Positions 16,274-23,679 of a stretch of DNA of 23,679 nucleotides are shown in pieces (the first letter of the stretch is position 1; each line of letters begins with the position of its first letter). Under the pieces are notes generated by a model. The model made no database searches. It was not told where the DNA came from and worked only from the letters and a program-made list of their open reading frames with translations. The DNA is from Bacillota bacterium. GTDB taxonomy: Bacteria; Bacillota; Clostridia; Acetivibrionales; DTU013. The stretch spans positions 1 through 23,679 of the forward strand of contig JAEZCO010000018.1 of the NCBI GenBank assembly GCA_023433505.1, read 5' to 3'. The translations under genes and the position numbers were made by a program.

Positions 16274-16953
16274 ACCTTGATCACTCCCTTATACCCAAGT
16301 CCTCGTATGGTGGCAATCTCAAATTCGGGGAAACCGGCGAATTTCTCTCTTAAACGCTTGATATGGACGTCAACGGTCCGTTCGTCGGCTTCGCTGTCAA
16401 GGCCCCAGATATCGTCCATCAGCTCCTGACGGGTGAAAATTTTTTTGGGGTAGGAAAGCAATTTGTAAATAAGATAAAATTCCTTCCTGGGAAGTACGAT
16501 GGTTTCAGCGGCTGTCCTTATCTCTAAGCTCTCATAATCAAAGACGATACCGCCCATAATGATCTGCCTGTCGCTGGATATTTTACTCCGTCGCAGCAGG
16601 GCTTTCACGTGCAGTACAAGCTCTTCCATATCCACAGGCTTTGTCAGATAGTCGTCTGCGCCAAGCTCGAAGCCTTTTTTCTTGTCGGGAAAGCTGTCTT
16701 TTGCAGTAACCATTACTATGGGCATCGTGTAATTGGCGTCGCGAAGAGACTTTGTAAGCTCATATCCATCCATTTCAGGCATCATGATGTCGGCAACAAT
16801 AAGGTCGGCTGTATTTGTGAGAAGTATATCCAGGGCCTTCTCACCATTTTCTGCATGAAGTACGTTAAACCCCTCGCGCTTTAAGTATATTTCCATAAGC
16901 TTTCTTATTTTTGCATTGTCATCAACGATCAGGACATTGACCAAAATCTCCAC
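16270..16953 (-). CDS. OmpR/PhoB-family response regulator
   Basis: The 227-residue protein has an N-terminal receiver domain with acidic residues Asp11-Asp12, phospho-acceptor Asp55 (IVADIMMPEMDG), Thr83 and Lys105, and a C-terminal OmpR-type winged helix domain (about 133-226, ending in TIRGLGYKG). It is the partner of the overlapping histidine kinase. The GTG at 16953 is used because AGGAAAGG lies just upstream; a TTG three codons further in (16944) behind GGTGGAG is an alternative and would not affect the domain. An extended -10 promoter lies 51 bases upstream. The likely targets are its own operon and the upstream ABC genes. Confidence 0.93.
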   Translation of the reverse strand: MEILVNVLIVDDNAKIRKLMEIYLKREGFNVLHAENGEKALDILLTNTADLIVADIMMPEMDGYELTKSLRDANYTMPIVMVTAKDSFPDKKKGFELGADDYLTKPVDMEELVLHVKALLRRSKISSDRQIIMGGIVFDYESLEIRTAAETIVLPRKEFYLIYKLLSYPKKIFTRQELMDDIWGLDSEADERTVDVHIKRLREKFAGFPEFEIATIRGLGYKGVIKV

Positions 16954-17003
16954 CGCCTTTCCTGCCCGGGGACAGCCAATGCTCCCAGGGCATTCTTTGT
17001 CTA

Positions 17004-17012
17004 ATTATACCA
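17004..17012 (-). promoter_or_regulatory. Extended -10 promoter for the two-component genes
   Basis: On the minus strand TGG-TATAAT forms a consensus extended -10 element (TGnTATAAT), about 50 bases before the response regulator start and just after the permease stop. The -35 position (TATGAA) is poor, which is typical for extended -10 promoters. It would let the regulator and kinase be made without the ABC genes. Confidence 0.55.
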
Positions 17013-17023
17013 TTTCAACGACG

Positions 17024-18328
17024 CTATTCATACCGCAATGCGTCAATGGGGTCAAGCCTTGCTGCTTTGTTTGCCGGATAGTATCCGAAGAAGATTCCGA
17101 TTCCCATGGAAAAGGCGATGGTCAGGATGATCGTGGGGATGGAGAAGGATGCGCCCGTTCCCAGCAGGGAACTTCCGATGACGCCCAGCAGCAGCCCTAC
17201 GAGCAGACCTATTACCCCTCCTACAAGTGAAATTATCATCGCTTCCGAGATGAATTGCATCCGGATATGGTAGTTCTTTGCGCCAAGGGCTTTTCTAGTG
17301 CCGATCTCGCGGGTCCTTTCGGTAACGGATACCAGCATGATGTTCATAACCCCTATACCGCCTACCAACAGCGAGATTGCCGCAATAACCGCAATTGCCG
17401 TTGATACGGTGGACAGCATGGAGGAAGCGATTTCAATCTGGCTGGACATGTTAATGGCAGCGATCTCCCACTTGGGATTGGAGTTATAATATTTCGTAAA
17501 GAACCTTTCAATGTCTTTTGTCAGTTTTTCGGTATCAACCCCTACGTCGCTCATTACTGTGACGGTTGAGAAGTTTTTTACGGTTTTGTCCTGCTTTTCC
17601 ACGGTAATGGGGATATAGATAGGGGTTTCCTTATCCTTCTCCGATGCGGTTGAAGCGGACATAAACATGGACGAGTCCGCATATTTGTAAACGCCGGCAA
17701 TGGTATAGGTTTTAATTGCACCGGACTGGTAAAGCTTGATTTCCTTGCCGATGGGACTGGCGTTGGCCTTGAAAATGTTGTTCACCAGCTTGTCGGATAC
17801 GATACAGATATTTTTGTGCCCTGCGGTATCCCGGTCATTGATGAAACGTCCGCTGAGCATCTCCAGGTTGTTTACCTTCATGTATCCCGGATTTACTCCG
17901 GATACCGACACATTGGCATAAAGCCTCCCGTCCTTCACCTGGCCGGAGCTGTCCGATTCGCTGATGCTGACGGCGGCTACCTGGTTTTTAAACTGTTCGG
18001 ATAAGGAATTGAGCATTTCCATGGACATCAGGTCCTTATCCTCGGCAGAAACCTTCCCGCTCAGCATTGACATAGGATCGCCGCCCTGGCCCATAGGCCC
18101 CCTGGAGTTTGAAAATTCATCACTTTTTTCCCTCACTCTCAGCAAAATATTGTTTGTACCTATATTCTGCATTTCCGAGGTGATGGAGGAGGAAAGGGAA
18201 TTGCCCACGGAGATGATGGCGATGACGGATGCAATTCCAATGATAATGCCCAGCATGGTGAGCAGTGCGCGCATTTTATTTGCACGCAGGCTTTCAAATG
18301 CCAGCCGTATATTTTCAATATAAAACAT
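17024..18328 (-). CDS. MacB/FtsX-type ABC transporter permease
   Basis: The 434-residue protein has the MacB layout: transmembrane segment 1 at about 21-43, a large extracytoplasmic domain (about 44-305), then three C-terminal transmembrane segments at about 310-335, 364-386 and 395-415. Family hallmarks are the GIGVMNIMLVSVTERTREIG stretch, followed by TRKALGA, and the C-terminal YYPANKAARLDPIDALRYE region split after its first half. It pairs with the ATPase encoded 6 bases upstream; the stop codon of that gene sits inside the GAGGTGATAA binding site for this one, so translation is coupled. In MacAB-type systems the permease transmits ATP-driven motion to extrude antibiotics, peptides or lipids; the substrate here is unknown. 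Confidence 0.93.
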   Translation of the reverse strand: MFYIENIRLAFESLRANKMRALLTMLGIIIGIASVIAIISVGNSLSSSITSEMQNIGTNNILLRVREKSDEFSNSRGPMGQGGDPMSMLSGKVSAEDKDLMSMEMLNSLSEQFKNQVAAVSISESDSSGQVKDGRLYANVSVSGVNPGYMKVNNLEMLSGRFINDRDTAGHKNICIVSDKLVNNIFKANASPIGKEIKLYQSGAIKTYTIAGVYKYADSSMFMSASTASEKDKETPIYIPITVEKQDKTVKNFSTVTVMSDVGVDTEKLTKDIERFFTKYYNSNPKWEIAAINMSSQIEIASSMLSTVSTAIAVIAAISLLVGGIGVMNIMLVSVTERTREIGTRKALGAKNYHIRMQFISEAMIISLVGGVIGLLVGLLLGVIGSSLLGTGASFSIPTIILTIAFSMGIGIFFGYYPANKAARLDPIDALRYE

Positions 18329-18334
18329 TTCTTA

Positions 18335-19045
18335 TCACCTCATTTCTGCTGTTCTATAGCTGCGGTCGACGGGTACATCGCTGATAATGCTGCCGTCGCT
18401 TATGGTTATTATGCGATGTGTCATTTCTGCCAGTTCCATGCTGTGTGTTATCAGCAGGACAGTTTTCTTCTTTTCTTTGTTGACCTTGGTAAAAATGTCC
18501 ATTACCATTTTGCCTGTTTTGGAATCAAGCGCGCCTGTGGGCTCGTCAGCCAGGATAATGGAGGGGTCGTTCACAAGGGAGCGGGCGATGGCTACTCTTT
18601 GCTTCTGACCTCCCGACAATTCGTTGGGCAGGTGGTGCATTCTGTCTCCCATCCCCACCAGCTCAAGCAATTCCTTTGCCCGCCGGCTTCGTTCGCGCCC
18701 TGAGACCCCGGTATATAGCATGGGCAGCTCCACGTTTTTAATAGAGTTTGAGCGTGCAATCAGGTTGAAGGATTGAAACACAAAGCCGATCTTTTTGCCC
18801 CGGATGTCGGACAGCTCATTTTGCGACATCTCATGGACCGATTGGTTGTCCAGAATGTATTCTCCCGACGTAGGAGTGTCCAATGCGCCGATGATATTCA
18901 TAAAAGTTGATTTGCCTGAGCCGGAAGCGCCGACCAGGGCCACAAATTCACCGTCTTCTATTTCCAGATTTATATTGTTCAGCACATGCAGCTCGTTGGG
19001 TGTACCGATGAAGTATTTTTTTTCAAGATTTTTAACCTTTATCAT
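18335..19045 (-). CDS. ABC transporter ATP-binding protein (MacB/LolD type)
   Basis: The 236-residue ATPase has all nucleotide-binding motifs: Walker A GASGSGKST (39-47), the Q-loop glutamine 91 (FQSFNL), the signature LSGGQ (143-147), Walker B IILADE (163-168), the D-loop and switch His201 (LITHS). It is of the subclass that energises MacB, LolCDE and FtsX-like permeases. It lies between the membrane fusion protein (11 bases upstream) and the permease (6 bases downstream) with an AGGAGG binding site, so these three genes form an operon. Confidence 0.95.
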   Translation of the reverse strand: MIKVKNLEKKYFIGTPNELHVLNNINLEIEDGEFVALVGASGSGKSTFMNIIGALDTPTSGEYILDNQSVHEMSQNELSDIRGKKIGFVFQSFNLIARSNSIKNVELPMLYTGVSGRERSRRAKELLELVGMGDRMHHLPNELSGGQKQRVAIARSLVNDPSIILADEPTGALDSKTGKMVMDIFTKVNKEKKKTVLLITHSMELAEMTHRIITISDGSIISDVPVDRSYRTAEMR

Positions 19046-19056
19046 TTCGTAGCCTC

Positions 19057-20298
19057 CTATTTAGCGGTTTGGCTGCCGCCCTGAGGGTTTGATACTATCT
19101 TCAGGCCGTCCTTAAGTTCAGGCGCCTGGATTTCGATATACATATCCGTCTCCATGCCGGTGGTGACCTTTATCTTTTTCACGGCCTCTGCATTTTTGCC
19201 GTCCTTTACGCTTGCTTCAAGCACGCTGATCCATTTGTCGCCGTTGTCGTCGGTAGTGACCGCTTCATATGGCACGGCGAAAACGTCTTTCTTTTCATTC
19301 AGCTTGATGGTCAGCCGGACGTTCATGCCGATTTTAATATTTGAATCGCTGCTTTTCATGGCTACGTCAGTGTCATACTGCACATTGGAGGAAGCGATAT
19401 TCCCGCTGGCATCCCGGTTCGCCGCAGGGGCTATCTTTGAGATGGTACCCGGAAATTCCTTGTCTCCGGTGCTGTCTGCCTTGATTGCCACCGGCAGTCC
19501 CACCTTTAAAAAGCTGATGTCATATTCGCCGATGGATGTCTTTACCAAAAGGTTTTCCGTATCCTCCACAATGAACAGGAGTCCTGTGGAAGATCCCCCC
19601 GCATTGGCTTTGGACAAGGTTACGGTTCCATCGACTGGGGCAGTGATTTTAGCGTCCTTCAAGGTGTTTTTCAGCTTTTCCAGCGTGACCTTCTGAATCT
19701 CAATATTTGTCTTCGAAATGGAAGTTGACTTGTTTTGGCTGCTCTTGAGCGTAATCTGTGCATTGTCGTAAGACAGCGACGCTTTTTCCAATACCGACTC
19801 GGCCTGGGTCAATGCATCGGAGGTGCTGGCTCCCGTATCCACCAGATCTTTGGTTTTGTCATAGTTGCGCTTGGCATTTTCCAGTTCGATTGCTGCCAGC
19901 TTGACGCTGTTTTCAGCGCTTTTCAGATTGGATTCAATGGCTGTGGCATCGTTTTTAAGGGACGTCTCCGCGTTCCTGATATTCAGCTCGGATTGCTTGA
20001 TGTCCGATTCAAGGGACGCCGTATCCAATATTGCAAGAACATCGCCGGCTTTGACCTTATCTCCTACCTTGACGGATACTTCTTTTACGCTATAATTCGG
20101 CAATGAGGAATAAATCTCCTTGGAATTGCTGCTTATGACCGTACCCGAAGCAAGTACGGAGTCTGTCAGGTTGGATTTGGCAAGTACCGCTGTGGTCTGC
20201 TCAGGCTTCATTTTAGCGGCCCTGACATAAGACCAGCCTAAGAAAAGCACTGCGGCTGCGACTATAATAACAGAACCGATGATTATCTTTTTTTTCAT
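19057..20298 (-). CDS. Membrane fusion protein (HlyD/MacA family), ABC efflux subunit
   Basis: The 413-residue protein has an N-terminal membrane anchor (about residues 5-25) and an external part with the usual adaptor order: a lipoyl-like half motif VKVGDKVKAGDVLAILDT (76-93), a long coiled coil rich in Asn, Lys and Leu heptads (about 94-215), the returning lipoyl half ITAPVDGTVTLS (218-229) and a beta-barrel domain. In Gram-positive cells such adaptors work with MacB-type permeases without an outer-membrane channel. AAGGAG lies about 10 bases before the ATG. It is the first gene of the ABC operon. Direct repeats and a -10 element just upstream suggest regulation by the linked response regulator. 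Confidence 0.92.
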   Translation of the reverse strand: MKKKIIIGSVIIVAAAVLFLGWSYVRAAKMKPEQTTAVLAKSNLTDSVLASGTVISSNSKEIYSSLPNYSVKEVSVKVGDKVKAGDVLAILDTASLESDIKQSELNIRNAETSLKNDATAIESNLKSAENSVKLAAIELENAKRNYDKTKDLVDTGASTSDALTQAESVLEKASLSYDNAQITLKSSQNKSTSISKTNIEIQKVTLEKLKNTLKDAKITAPVDGTVTLSKANAGGSSTGLLFIVEDTENLLVKTSIGEYDISFLKVGLPVAIKADSTGDKEFPGTISKIAPAANRDASGNIASSNVQYDTDVAMKSSDSNIKIGMNVRLTIKLNEKKDVFAVPYEAVTTDDNGDKWISVLEASVKDGKNAEAVKKIKVTTGMETDMYIEIQAPELKDGLKIVSNPQGGSQTAK

Positions 20299-20323
20299 TT
20301 TGTTGTATCTCCTTCATAAACTA

Positions 20324-20366
20324 ATTATGCTCATATTCTGAACATGAAATGTGAACTGAATATGAA
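20324..20366 (-). promoter_or_regulatory. Candidate regulated promoter of the ABC operon with 11-bp direct repeats
   Basis: On the minus strand CATAAT (20324-20329) is a fair -10 element about 25 bases before the start codon. The expected -35 position is poor (ACATTT). Two contiguous 11-bp units, TTCATATTCAG (20356-20366) and TTCACATTTCA (20345-20355), share TTCAnATT and overlap that position. This layout is typical of promoters activated by OmpR-family regulators. Confidence 0.45.
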
Positions 20367-20404
20367 TAATTCATCCCCAAAGAATATTAAGCAGTTACTC
20401 AATC

Positions 20405-20433
20405 TCGACAAGGGCAGTTTACATGGATATAAT
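20405..20433 (+). promoter_or_regulatory. Sigma-A promoter for the YjbQ-family gene
   Basis: TCGACA (20405-20410), a 17-bp spacer and a perfect TATAAT (20428-20433) lie 60 bases before the GTG start at 20493, facing away from the ABC operon. Confidence 0.68.
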
Positions 20434-20492
20434 TATATACAATTGAAGGCTTGAACAGCAGTAAAATACCGGATTAAAGGAGATGCAGGGCA

Positions 20493-20909
20493 GTGAAAAG
20501 CTACAGAAAAGAATTGTGGTTCGATGTTAAAAAAAGAAGGGAATTCATCAACATTACCGGGGAGGTTACGGAATGCCTAAGAGAAAGCGGAATTAAAGAG
20601 GGATTGCTTTTGTGCAATGCCATGCACATCACCGCCAGCGTTTTTATCAATGATGATGAAAGCGGCTTACACAGGGATTTCGAAGTCTTCCTTGAGAGGG
20701 TGGCGCCCGAAAAGCCTTATGACCAGTACCTGCACAATGGATATGAAGACAATGCGGACGCCCATATCAAAAGGACCATCATGGGCAGGGAAGTAGTAGT
20801 GGCCGTCACCGGAGGCAAGCTGGATTTTGGGCCGTGGGAGCAAATATTCTATGGCGAATTTGACGGCAAGCGCCGCAAACGGGTATTGGTAAAGATTATC
20901 GGAGAATAG
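20493..20909 (+). CDS. YjbQ/UPF0047 family protein (secondary thiamine-phosphate synthase-like)
   Basis: The 138-residue protein covers the whole UPF0047 (YjbQ) family. Conserved motifs are CNAMHITASV (41-50), ESGLHRDF (56-63), NADAHIKRTIMG (87-98) and GKLDFGPWEQIFYGEFDG (108-125); the His residues probably bind a metal. E. coli YjbQ shows weak thiamine phosphate synthase activity, but the physiological role is not settled. Translation starts at GTG with AAAGGAGA 9 bases upstream; the ATG at 20483 is in another frame and soon meets a stop. It is a single-gene unit with its own promoter and a weak terminator. Confidence 0.9.
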   Translation: MKSYRKELWFDVKKRREFINITGEVTECLRESGIKEGLLLCNAMHITASVFINDDESGLHRDFEVFLERVAPEKPYDQYLHNGYEDNADAHIKRTIMGREVVVAVTGGKLDFGPWEQIFYGEFDGKRRKRVLVKIIGE

Positions 20910-20946
20910 GCCAAGTCGCCGTCAACAGCATTTGGAATTACATGAT

Positions 20947-20966
20947 AAAAATCAGGACGATTTTTT
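20947..20966 (+). terminator. Weak Rho-independent terminator after the YjbQ-family gene
   Basis: AAAAATC (20947-20953) pairs with GATTTTT (20959-20965) around an AGGAC loop, with the T-run being part of the right arm. The stem is AT-rich, so the element may be inefficient. Confidence 0.5.
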
Positions 20967-20974
20967 GTTCAAGC

Positions 20975-20996
20975 ACTGTTATACTACTGTTATACT
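20975..20996 (+). promoter_or_regulatory. Tandem 11-bp repeat carrying two extended -10 elements
   Basis: ACTGTTATACT occurs twice without a gap (20975-20985 and 20986-20996). Each copy contains TGTTATACT, an extended -10 sequence. It lies about 75 bases before the EamA gene and is its most likely promoter. Confidence 0.5.
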
Positions 20997-21071
20997 AGAG
21001 AAACGTACTGTTTTGTCGGTAGGCTTTCCTAGAGTCAAAATGTGGTATCATTCTGTTTCGGGGGTGTATGA

Positions 21072-22009
21072 ATGTCTGAAGGCCAGAAGCCGGCTGCAGC
21101 CGGAATATTAAAGAACAGAAAAGGACTCATCGTCGTATTGGCATTTTTATCGCTGTATTTATTCTGGGGCGGTACCTATCTTGGGATGAAGGTTGCCATC
21201 GAAACGATGCCTCCCTTTATCATGGCGGGCTTCCGGTTTTTAACCGCAGGCTTGCTGCTTTATATCATTGCGCGTGCAGGCGGGCAAAAAGGCCGGCTCC
21301 AGGAGAATGGAAAGGCGCCGGCATCATTGGTGCATTACTGCTGCTGGGCGGCAACGGCATGGTAGCCTGGGGGGAACAGACAGTGTCTTCCGGGGTAGCC
21401 GCGCTGATCATTGCTACTGTGCCTGTTTGGATTCTTTTATTCAATTTGTTTGGTAAAGACAGCAAAAAGCCCAACGCGGGAATGATATCCGGCATAGTTC
21501 TCGGCTTTGGCGGTATGGTGGTTTTAGTGCTGCAATCACTGGGCGGCGCCGGAAAGGGAGTAAACATAATCGGAATTTTGGCAATGCTCTTTGCATCCCT
21601 GTCATGGTCGGCTGGATCTTTGTATTCACGTAAGGCAACGCAGCCTTCTTCACCCCTTTTATCAACAGCTTTGCAAATGATAGTGGGAGGCGCACTTTTG
21701 CTGATTGCGTCGTACTTTACAGGCGAGTGGTCCAAACTGGATATTGCCCAGATTACTCTCCGTTCTTATGTGGCTTTGGGCTACTTGATAGTTTTCGGCT
21801 CAATTGTTGCCTACAATGCATATATCTGGCTTTTGAAAAATGCCGAACCTTCATGGGTGTCCACCTATGCCTTTGTAAATCCTGTGATCGCCGTCTTCCT
21901 TGGCTGGGCAATCGTGGGCGAGGAGCTGACGGCCTACTCTCTTGCAGCAACCGTAATCATTGTCGGCGCAGTGGTCATCATCACAATATCCCGCAACAGG
22001 GACAGGTGA
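21072..22009 (+). pseudogene. EamA/DMT-family transporter, interrupted by a frameshift
   Basis: Two overlapping reading frames together encode one drug/metabolite transporter of about 312 residues, normal for the YedA/EamA family, with about ten membrane segments. The first frame (from the ATG at 21072, behind a G-rich binding site) covers the N-terminus to about residue 72 (FWGGTYLGMK, GFRFLTAG). The family sequence then continues in the -1 frame as KRPAPGEWKGAGIIGALLLL and GGNGMVAWGEQ, to a stop at 22009. The break is at CAAAAAGG (21285-21292). Restoring one A gives an unbroken GGQKRPAPGEW junction, so loss of one base in a short A-run explains everything. As written, the first frame ends at 21365 with 97 residues. 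It may be a true mutation, a sequencing error, or a site of slippage. Such transporters export amino acids or other small metabolites; the substrate is unknown. Confidence 0.85.
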
Positions 22010-22024
22010 TCTGGCCCCGTCGCA

Positions 22025-23377
22025 TCATCCTTTATATTCCATAAGGTCCTCCGGGGTTTGTTTTTCGGGATCATAAGCGACAAACCGGGTAAAGGATTTA
22101 ACAAGGATCAGCGGCAAAAACAATACCAGCTGAACGGCAAAGCATGCAAATATGATGGACCTGAGAGGGAAGAACTCGCCAAGTACTCCGCCAAGTGCCA
22201 TTGCAAAAGGCATCAGGGAGGAGCATACGGTCCCGACCAGGGAAAACACCTTGCCTCTCATATCCTGCGGGACTGCCAGCTGAATGGTGGTATATATAAA
22301 TACATTTACAATGGCCGTAAAGAAACCGCCTGCAAATAGTAAAAGCACCATGAGCGGGAAATACTCAACCAGGCCGAAAGCCGCGAAGCAGGCCAGTGAT
22401 AAAAATTCCGACGGGAGAAAAATATAAGGCTTAATGTGCGGTGGTATCTTGATGGCGGATATAAGGCCCATGGCTAAAAACATTCCGCCGGTGTAAAAGG
22501 CCATGGTAATGCCATATTTCGCCGGACCCAGGCTTTTGGTCATTTGAAACAGCGGAAGGAAAAGCACAATGCCAATGAAGGAGAGGAAATTGGACAGGGC
22601 CGCTACCATAATCATATACCGTAAGCCCCGCATCTTCCAGACAAACAGGTATCCGGCCTTCATATCGGCAAAGAAATGCTGCTCGGTTTTATGCTGTATT
22701 TTGGGGATTTTGATAAATAAATTTATCACGGCTGAAACGATAAAGGAAAGGCCATTGAAAAGAAACATAAAAGGCGCCCCAAGGATTTGCAGGAGAAGGC
22801 CTCCGGCAGAGCTCCCCACAATGTTGGAGCCGGTTCCGACCATGCCTATGACTGAGTTTGCAGCCATGATTTTCGACGGAGGAACCAGGTCCGGAACGGC
22901 GGAATTTACGGTTGGTGAAAAGAATGCTCCTCCCAGTCCAAGGATGATTCCTGTTATAAAAACCATCCAGATTTGTATAAAACCCATATATGCCGCTGCG
23001 GCCAGGAATACTACTGCCAATCCGCGAATGATGTCCGTCGTAATCAGCAGCCATTTTCTGTCGGCCCTGTCTACAATAACACCTGCAAAAGGCGAGACTA
23101 AAACGGCAGGGAGAGTGGAGGCTGCCATCAAGGTGCCCATGAGGGCTGTCGAGCCTGTTGCGGCAAGTATCCAGAAGCCTAAAGCCAAATTGTAGACAAC
23201 ATCTCCAAGAACTGAAACCAACTGTCCCTGCCACAGCAAGAAGAAGTTGGGGGTCCATAGCTTTTCCTTATTTCCGGATTCGGCCTGCACAACAGGACTG
23301 ACCTCTATAGTGCCGCCGGCTTCAACGGGCAGATTTGCCTCATATATATCCTCTATATCCTCGAATTTATTTTCCAT
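22025..23377 (-). CDS. MFS transporter (MFS_3/EntS-like)
   Basis: The 450-residue protein is a full-length major facilitator with about 12 membrane segments after an unusually long, acidic N-terminal tail of about 40 residues. The signature loop between helices 2 and 3 reads GVIVDRADRK (99-108), as in the DUF894/MFS_3 subgroup that includes enterobactin exporters and macrolide-efflux-like proteins. Proton-driven export of a small molecule is likely; the substrate cannot be told. AAGGAGGTAATT gives a near-perfect binding site before the ATG. It converges with the EamA gene, leaving 15 bases between the stops, and stands alone. Confidence 0.92.
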   Translation of the reverse strand: MENKFEDIEDIYEANLPVEAGGTIEVSPVVQAESGNKEKLWTPNFFLLWQGQLVSVLGDVVYNLALGFWILAATGSTALMGTLMAASTLPAVLVSPFAGVIVDRADRKWLLITTDIIRGLAVVFLAAAAYMGFIQIWMVFITGIILGLGGAFFSPTVNSAVPDLVPPSKIMAANSVIGMVGTGSNIVGSSAGGLLLQILGAPFMFLFNGLSFIVSAVINLFIKIPKIQHKTEQHFFADMKAGYLFVWKMRGLRYMIMVAALSNFLSFIGIVLFLPLFQMTKSLGPAKYGITMAFYTGGMFLAMGLISAIKIPPHIKPYIFLPSEFLSLACFAAFGLVEYFPLMVLLLFAGGFFTAIVNVFIYTTIQLAVPQDMRGKVFSLVGTVCSSLMPFAMALGGVLGEFFPLRSIIFACFAVQLVLFLPLILVKSFTRFVAYDPEKQTPEDLMEYKG

Positions 23378-23674
23378 AATTACCTCCTTCGGTATTTACT
23401 ATTTCCAGTCATTGTTAGCTGCTCTGAAATAGAATACTCCGAATTTTCCGGTTAGTCTGATGAAAGGCGGCAAAAACAATTTCTAAACAATAGTTGGAAT
23501 AATGGCTTTACACGTGATAAAATGTATTAAGCCGCATCCAAGGTGCAATATATAGTTAGTTTCACCTGATAAATGTTCCTTGAAAACCTTGAATATAGTG
23601 AGTTTGAAGCAGGAATTTTGACTCTGGATGTCGAATTATACAACATAATACAGAAATGACAAAAGGTGATATAT
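23378..23674. other. Divergent intergenic region before the next gene
   Basis: It separates the MFS gene from a plus-strand gene that starts at 23675. A candidate plus-strand promoter is TTGGAA (23494-23499), an 18-bp spacer and TAAAAT (23518-23523). A near repeat, ATATAGTTAGTTT (23550-23562) and ATATAGTGAGTTT (23593-23605), has 12 of 13 matches at 43-bp spacing. No coding sequence is evident. Confidence 0.4.
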
Positions 23675-23679
23675 ATGCT
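23675..23679 (+). CDS. Start of an unidentified gene (truncated by window end)
   Basis: An ATG at 23675 follows a strong AAAAGGTGAT ribosome binding site (23661-23670) at correct spacing. Only the start codon and two more bases are visible, so nothing can be said about the product. Confidence 0.5.

Noticed and set aside
22569..23195. 208-codon open frame on the plus strand antisense to the MFS gene
   Set aside because: It lies wholly inside the MFS gene, has no family-like sequence and no proper ribosome binding site; it is a shadow of the coding strand.
23618..23649. MerR-type promoter (TTGACT, 20-bp spacer, CATAAT) before the last gene
   Set aside because: The spacer length fits roughly, but no dyad symmetry is present between the two elements.
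1..23679. CRISPR array, defence island, prophage or intact transposon
   Set aside because: No regularly spaced repeats, cas, restriction, integrase, transposase or phage structural genes were seen on either strand.

Overview
The window is mid-GC genomic DNA from a Gram-positive, endospore-forming anaerobe, most likely a member of the class Clostridia. The evidence is the prkA-yhbH-spoVR sporulation/stress cluster, a YtaF-type membrane protein, strong AGGAGG-type ribosome binding sites, an aldo/keto reductase with iron-sulfur clusters, and a xylose isomerase pathway. No rRNA, tRNA, CRISPR array, intact insertion sequence or phage gene was found. The gene order looks like ordinary chromosome.

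Layout, left to right. 1-2953: the 3' end of prkA, then yhbH and spoVR, closed by a strong terminator. 3146-4492: an exported Asp-box (BNR) protein with copper amine oxidase-like N-terminal segments. 4626-7123 (minus strand): a membrane-anchored WG-repeat protein followed by a DUF218/YdcF-like membrane protein, probably one operon. 7385-7879: a GNAT acetyltransferase. 8117-9241: an iron-sulfur aldo/keto reductase. 9406-9732: a small protein resembling nucleoside 2-deoxyribosyltransferases. 9976-14188: a xylose cluster in the order xylB, ROK-family regulator (xylR-like), xylA, closed by a terminator. 14330-14956: YtaF/MntP-like membrane protein. 14966-20298 (minus strand): a membrane fusion protein, ABC ATPase, MacB-type permease, response regulator and histidine kinase. 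20493-20909: a YjbQ/UPF0047 protein. 21072-22009: a frameshifted EamA/DMT transporter. 22025-23377 (minus strand): an MFS transporter. The first bases of another gene begin at 23675.

How the genes fit together. PrkA, YhbH and SpoVR form a conserved trio linked to sporulation or stationary phase. XylA converts xylose to xylulose, XylB phosphorylates it to xylulose 5-phosphate, and the ROK protein between them is the likely xylose-responsive regulator. The ABC system and its adjacent two-component system look like a sensor-regulated efflux or envelope-stress module. Eleven-bp direct repeats just upstream of the membrane fusion protein gene are a candidate binding site for the response regulator.

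I did not find a clearly new biological system. The most useful leads are the frameshift in the EamA gene, the candidate operator upstream of the ABC operon, the palindromic intergenic elements near 9283-9355 and 11521-11573, the apparent rearrangement scar at about 7945-8116, and the uncharacterised WG-repeat/DUF218 pair.
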